Below are positions 6,025 to 9,044 of a DNA stretch of 9,044 nucleotides, piece after piece. The DNA is taken from contig DBZJ01000184.1 in the NCBI GenBank assembly GCA_002311635.1, positions 244 through 9,287 on the forward strand, given 5' to 3'. Below the pieces are notes generated by a model. The model was given only the letters and a program-made list of their open reading frames with translations, was not told the DNA's origin and made no database searches. Every line of letters starts with the position of its first letter. Position 1 is the stretch's first letter. Source of the stretch: Syntrophaceae bacterium UBA1163. GTDB taxonomy: Bacteria; Desulfobacterota; BSN033; UBA1163. The translations under genes and the position numbers were made by a program.

Positions 6025-6930
6025 TCAAAAGGATGTTGAAACGGGTTGGGTCGGATAGGGATGATGAATGCCCATCAACTGTAACACTTTTCGGATCGGT
6101 CCTTCGTCGCTCAATATCGTCGCAAGCTTTGGATCTTCTAAAACGTCATAGATAGACCGGGGTTCACCATCGATCAAGACCACGTTGCTGATCAGACGAA
6201 TGCCATGGCTGTAATCGGCATAATTTGCGCCGTGGACGATGGTGAGGGGCTGAATCGGAATCCCCGAGAGACGATGCCAGCCGTAGATGGCGATTCTCCC
6301 AATGGTTTCACCCAGCCGATTGGTCAGCACGACATCTTTTTTGTGGCCCGAGATCAACGCGCCCAACGGGCAGCCCAGGGCAACGCGTTGTTTTCCGATC
6401 ACTCGATTATGTTCCGAGAAGTAAGCCACGGATCTCATCCGGGACCCCGGAGGCATCGGGTCAGGCGCAAGGTGGAAATCGGATTGTTCGAAAATCGCAT
6501 CCACTATTTTTTTCGTCGGTAGGATAAAACCCAATCGGACCGCTATTTCAGTTGCCGTAAACAAGCTCATCGGCATCAACAGGAAGTCGCGATCTGAACC
6601 GACGGCCAGGTAGTCCGGCATCACAAAAATCGTTGCGGTCACTGTTTTTCCTTCCCCAAACGTTTCGACCAGCTGGACAGGTTTCAACCTTCTCAAAAAA
6701 TCAGGGAGGTTGCCTTTGACGATTTGGCTCAGGATGGCCTGCTCTCTGACGGATCTGTCCATGGCGGAGACAGATTTAGCGAATTCTGATCCCGTCATGG
6801 CGGAAGATGACCTGGGTGAGATCTTCTTGATCAGAAAGGCCTGAATATCAGTCCAGTCCGTGCCGAAGGCGTTGATGGCCTGTAAGCAGAGGACAAGGAC
6901 GAGCAATCCTTTCAATATTTTTTTTATCAT
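6025..6930 (-). CDS. Exported protein of unrecognised family
   Basis: 301-residue protein beginning with a clear signal peptide (MIKKILKGLLVLVLCLQAINAFG), which fixes the ATG at 6930. A GTG at 6972 would add 14 polar residues before the signal and is less likely; the ribosome site before the ATG is weak (GGTGGGG). The body has an alpha-rich N-terminal part (about 25-90). A central part carries VMPDYLAVGSDRDFLLMPM (103-121). The C-terminal part looks like the functional core: RVALGCPLGALISGHKKDV (182-200), GRIAIYGWH (211-219), PIQPLTIVHGANYADYSHG (225-243), then LIDGEPRSIYDVL and LSDEGPI (273-279). The H219, H233, Y237, D239 and H242 cluster is the kind of spacing expected of a metal or catalytic site, but I cannot name an enzyme. 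I have an unverified memory of the YADYSHGxRL signature in other hypothetical proteins. It faces the exported pair upstream tail to tail across a palindrome. Confidence 0.8.
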   Translation of the reverse strand: MIKKILKGLLVLVLCLQAINAFGTDWTDIQAFLIKKISPRSSSAMTGSEFAKSVSAMDRSVREQAILSQIVKGNLPDFLRRLKPVQLVETFGEGKTVTATIFVMPDYLAVGSDRDFLLMPMSLFTATEIAVRLGFILPTKKIVDAIFEQSDFHLAPDPMPPGSRMRSVAYFSEHNRVIGKQRVALGCPLGALISGHKKDVVLTNRLGETIGRIAIYGWHRLSGIPIQPLTIVHGANYADYSHGIRLISNVVLIDGEPRSIYDVLEDPKLATILSDEGPIRKVLQLMGIHHPYPTQPVSTSF

Positions 6931-6986
6931 GTGCCCCACCCAGGAATCGATATTCAAGTCTTCTCGTACCACAACCCGCCCAGATA

Positions 6987-7041
6987 GTCAATGGTAATTC
7001 CTCTTTTTGTGTAAAACAAGATTTGGGAAAGGACCATTGAC
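6987..7041. repeat. 9-bp inverted repeat, possible operator
   Basis: GTCAATGGT (6987-6995) and ACCATTGAC (7033-7041) are perfect inverted copies separated by 37 nt in the divergent intergenic region. One arm overlaps the -10 of the candidate leftward promoter and the other lies upstream of its -35, a layout that fits a two-site operator. A chance match of 9 bp is possible. Confidence 0.3.
6991..7019 (-). promoter_or_regulatory. Candidate promoter for the leftward exported gene
   Basis: Read on the - strand, TTGTTT (7014-7019) and TACCAT (6991-6996) are 17 nt apart, a modest sigma70-type match. A second possibility on the same strand, TTGACT (6986-6991) with TACGAG (6963-6968), also has 17-nt spacing and a better -35 but poorer -10. 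Either would serve the gene starting at 6930. Confidence 0.3.
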
Positions 7042-7073
7042 GCAGAACCTATGCAGGAAGCATGTGTTCTATT

Positions 7074-7101
7074 CTTGCCCGACCGACCCCGGTCGGGCAA
7101 G
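7074..7101. other. Strong hairpin in divergent intergenic region
   Basis: CTTGCCCGACC (7074-7084) pairs perfectly with GGTCGGGCAAG (7091-7101) around a 6-nt loop GACCCC. No T-run follows on the + strand; on the - strand the hairpin is followed by AATAGAAC, also not a standard terminator tail. It may be a repeat remnant or an upstream attenuator/insulator. The rest of 6931-7256 is AT-rich leader towards the radical SAM gene, with no convincing rightward promoter. Confidence 0.5.
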
Positions 7102-7244
7102 GGAAAAACCGGAAGTGGGAAAGGGATCTTCAGTTCTGAACACTTGATGCAGCTTGACTGTTATTTTATGATTAACTGCTCTTGTGGTGGGGGCCAAAAT
7201 AATATCATAAACCTTAATCTTTTTCTGCGAAGGTGGATGGACCC

Positions 7245-7253
7245 GGGAGGAGA
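7245..7253 (+). promoter_or_regulatory. Ribosome binding site fixing the radical SAM start
   Basis: GGGAGGAGA lies 3-8 nt before ATG 7257, a strong Shine-Dalgarno match. It sits inside the longer frame opened by GTG 7233, which has only a poor site of its own, so the ATG is the preferred start. Confidence 0.75.
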
Positions 7254-7256
7254 GAA

Positions 7257-8849
7257 ATGCAAAAGCTGGACTGTCTTATCATACACACCCCGAAGTTCAA
7301 CAATTACTACAAGCCGGTCGGCCAGTTCATGTGGGTCAACTATATGCCCCTCGGGCTGCTCGGCATCGCCGACCACCTCGTCAGGAACGGGATGAAATGC
7401 CGCGTCCTTCATCAGGGTGTGGAAAAGATGAACCGTAAGGCATGGCAGCTTCAGGATAGTCTGGAGGCCGTGTCCGCGCCCGTGATCGCACTATCGCTGC
7501 ACTGGCACTACCAGGCGCACGACGTCATCGAGTCATGCAAAAAAGTCCGTGAGGTTCATCCAGGCGCTACTATCGTCGTCGGCGGATCTACGGCAAGCTT
7601 TTTTCACGACGAGATCATACGCGACTTCAATTGTGTTGACGCCGTCATTCGCGGCGACGGCGAGATCCCGCTTCTTGAACTCGTTAAAAAGGTAAAAGCA
7701 GGAGCAAGGGACCTCAGCGGCGTGCCAAACCTGACATGGAGGAACGCAGAGGGCAAGGTCATCTCCAACGAAACGACTTACTGCGCTGACGAGAAGATGT
7801 TGAGCGAACTCCGCTTCGCCAATATGGAGCTTCTCGAAAACTATAGGACATATATCGATTACGTGTCACTGCCGTTTATCGTGGTCAAGGGAATATCCAA
7901 GGAGTTAAACTTCAAAATGTTCACCGCCCGCTGCAAGCTCTTTCCGCTCTGCGTGGGAAGGGGCTGCGCGTTCAACTGCACCTGGTGCGGCGGATCTTTC
8001 ACCCCGCAAAAAGAGTATATTTCGTGCAGAAAGAAGGTGGTCTGGCGGCCTCACGACGCAGTCATCGCCGATATCAAACAGGCACTCTCCTACGGATACG
8101 AGGCCATGTACACTGTTTTCGACCCGACGCCTGACAACCAGGATTACTTCGTGGGGCTTTTCAAACGCATCCGTGCCGAGGGACTGGCCAAAAAGGTCGG
8201 CTGGATGCATGAGGCGACTGGTGTGACCTCGAAAGAGTTTGTGGACGAATTCGCCGAGACGTTCTCTGAAGACTTCAGAGTAATCGCCCTGTCACCCGAG
8301 TCGGGGAATGAGGAAATCAGACGTCGTAATAAAGGATATTTCTGCTCGAATGCCGAATATCATGAAATGCTTGGTTATATCACCTCGAAGAAAGTGAATG
8401 TGGAGGTATTCTTCACCTACGGCATACCGGGTGAGAATGAAGAGCTAATCCAGGACACGTACCGGATGCGAAGGGAGATCGTGAAGAAATACGGGAGACG
8501 CAACTGTCTCCGCGCCCTTTCCATCGAGATGGAACCCGGAGCGCCGTGGCAGATTAACCCGGACACGTATGGGGTGGTGACTTCCCGGAAAACCTTTGCC
8601 GACTTTTTGGAAGCACACTCCCGGAAGACAGCCGGTACTTACACTGACCTCGGGTACTACATACCGGGCTACTTCACGAAGCCACTCGACTCGGAGAACC
8701 CGGAAGCCGATTTCTCGAAGAGGCTGCAGGACATCAAGTGCAAACACTTCTGCTTCGTCCATCCGGACGGGCGTAAGACCTCTTCACCTTTCTGGGGCAG
8801 GATGCTCTGCCACACGATGCAGCTGGCGCGGTTTATCATGATGAAATAA
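7257..8849 (+). CDS. B12-binding domain radical SAM enzyme
   Basis: 530-residue protein (ATG 7257; GTG 7233 would add eight residues). Residues about 1-160 form a cobalamin-binding-type Rossmann domain: LIIHTPKF at the start, WVNYMPLGLLGIADHL, VSAPVIALSLHW, ATIVVGGSTASFF and AVIRGDGEIPLLEL (129-142). The His-bearing DxHxxG motif is absent, as in many class B radical SAM proteins. The radical SAM domain follows, with the cluster motif C237-x3-C241-x2-C244 inside RGCAFNCTWCGG, and typical later strands SPESGNEEIRRRNKG (346-360) and YGIPGENEE (388-396). A C-terminal CKHFC (495-499) adds a Cys-x3-Cys pair. Such enzymes methylate unreactive carbons or rearrange substrates in antibiotic, lipid or cofactor pathways. 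The substrate cannot be inferred: no partner gene is adjacent, the upstream gene is divergent and downstream sequence to the window end is not clearly coding. Confidence 0.9.
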   Translation: MQKLDCLIIHTPKFNNYYKPVGQFMWVNYMPLGLLGIADHLVRNGMKCRVLHQGVEKMNRKAWQLQDSLEAVSAPVIALSLHWHYQAHDVIESCKKVREVHPGATIVVGGSTASFFHDEIIRDFNCVDAVIRGDGEIPLLELVKKVKAGARDLSGVPNLTWRNAEGKVISNETTYCADEKMLSELRFANMELLENYRTYIDYVSLPFIVVKGISKELNFKMFTARCKLFPLCVGRGCAFNCTWCGGSFTPQKEYISCRKKVVWRPHDAVIADIKQALSYGYEAMYTVFDPTPDNQDYFVGLFKRIRAEGLAKKVGWMHEATGVTSKEFVDEFAETFSEDFRVIALSPESGNEEIRRRNKGYFCSNAEYHEMLGYITSKKVNVEVFFTYGIPGENEELIQDTYRMRREIVKKYGRRNCLRALSIEMEPGAPWQINPDTYGVVTSRKTFADFLEAHSRKTAGTYTDLGYYIPGYFTKPLDSENPEADFSKRLQDIKCKHFCFVHPDGRKTSSPFWGRMLCHTMQLARFIMMK

Positions 8850-9044
8850 GTGTCGATCAGAGCCTTCTCGTCGACTCGCCGGAATCAGTGTGAAAAGCTT
8901 TTTAGCCCCACATGATTTTCGATATCGCCCTTTCCTTTCTTCCACTGTTTTTTCATCCTATATGTAATACCTCACTCTGCCACGGAAACTCAACGGGATG
9001 GAGCCCTGCGCCAGGCGGGGGCAGAGAAAATCTTATAGCGGATA

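Noticed and set aside
7233..7256. GTG start extending the radical SAM protein by eight residues
   Set aside because: The strong Shine-Dalgarno sequence at 7245-7253 would fall inside the coding region and is placed for ATG 7257; the added residues are not part of the domain.
8885..8956. Short - strand frame of 23 codons starting MKKQWKKGKGDIENH
   Set aside because: It is too short, has no homology I can recognise and an in-frame stop lies just upstream; it may be chance or a decayed remnant.
8912..9044. Open frame from ATG 8912 running off the window end (44 codons, hydrophobic start)
   Set aside because: There is no ribosome binding site before it and no recognisable motif; an in-frame TAG lies at 8903-8905. 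It could be the start of a gene continuing outside, but the evidence is too thin to annotate.

Overview
The window reads as a piece of a bacterial chromosome of moderate GC content. It shows six protein genes and two intergenic nests of palindromic repeats, with no rRNA, tRNA, CRISPR array, transposase or phage gene visible. The gene set (a DUF362 protein, a HAD-UbiA fusion, a cobalamin-binding radical SAM enzyme and several exported proteins) and the two palindrome types, with ends near GTCATTCC/GGAATGAC and TGTCTTTGCGAG/CGCAATGACA, recall environmental Gram-negative or anaerobic lineages such as Desulfobacterota or Nitrospirota. That placement is an impression from memory; nothing here fixes the taxon.

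Layout. (1) 130-2702, + strand: a DUF362-family protein, then after 5 nt a two-domain HAD phosphatase-like/UbiA prenyltransferase, a likely two-gene operon. The UbiA half most resembles the decaprenyl-phosphate phosphoribosyltransferase branch, which suggests polyprenyl-phosphate sugar chemistry at the inner membrane. (2) 2703-2988: no gene; a 141-bp multi-hairpin palindrome sits inside an outer 16-bp inverted repeat. (3) 2989-5822, + strand: two exported proteins overlapping by 4 nt (ATGA). One has a phosphodiester glycosidase (NAGPA)-like C-terminal domain behind an unrecognised N-terminal domain. The other is a cysteine-rich formylglycine-generating-enzyme (SUMF1)-like protein. (4) 5823-6024: a second nested palindrome between convergent genes. 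(5) 6025-6930, - strand: an exported protein of a family I cannot name, with a striking HG-x3-Y-x-D-Y-S-H-G segment. (6) 6931-7256: a divergent intergenic region with a 9-bp inverted repeat, a candidate promoter and an 11-bp-stem hairpin. (7) 7257-8849, + strand: a B12-binding-domain radical SAM enzyme. (8) 8850-9044: no gene I can support.

How the parts may work together. The DUF362/HAD-UbiA pair looks like a lipid-linked sugar or lipid-quinone module in the membrane. The middle genes form an envelope module: three consecutive exported proteins, of which the first is glycosidase-like and the second SUMF1-like but lacking one of the two copper-binding cysteines of true FGE. The most notable points are the unassigned exported trio, the HAD-UbiA fusion that could combine phosphoribosyl transfer with dephosphorylation, and the same repeat-within-inverted-repeat architecture in two separate gaps.
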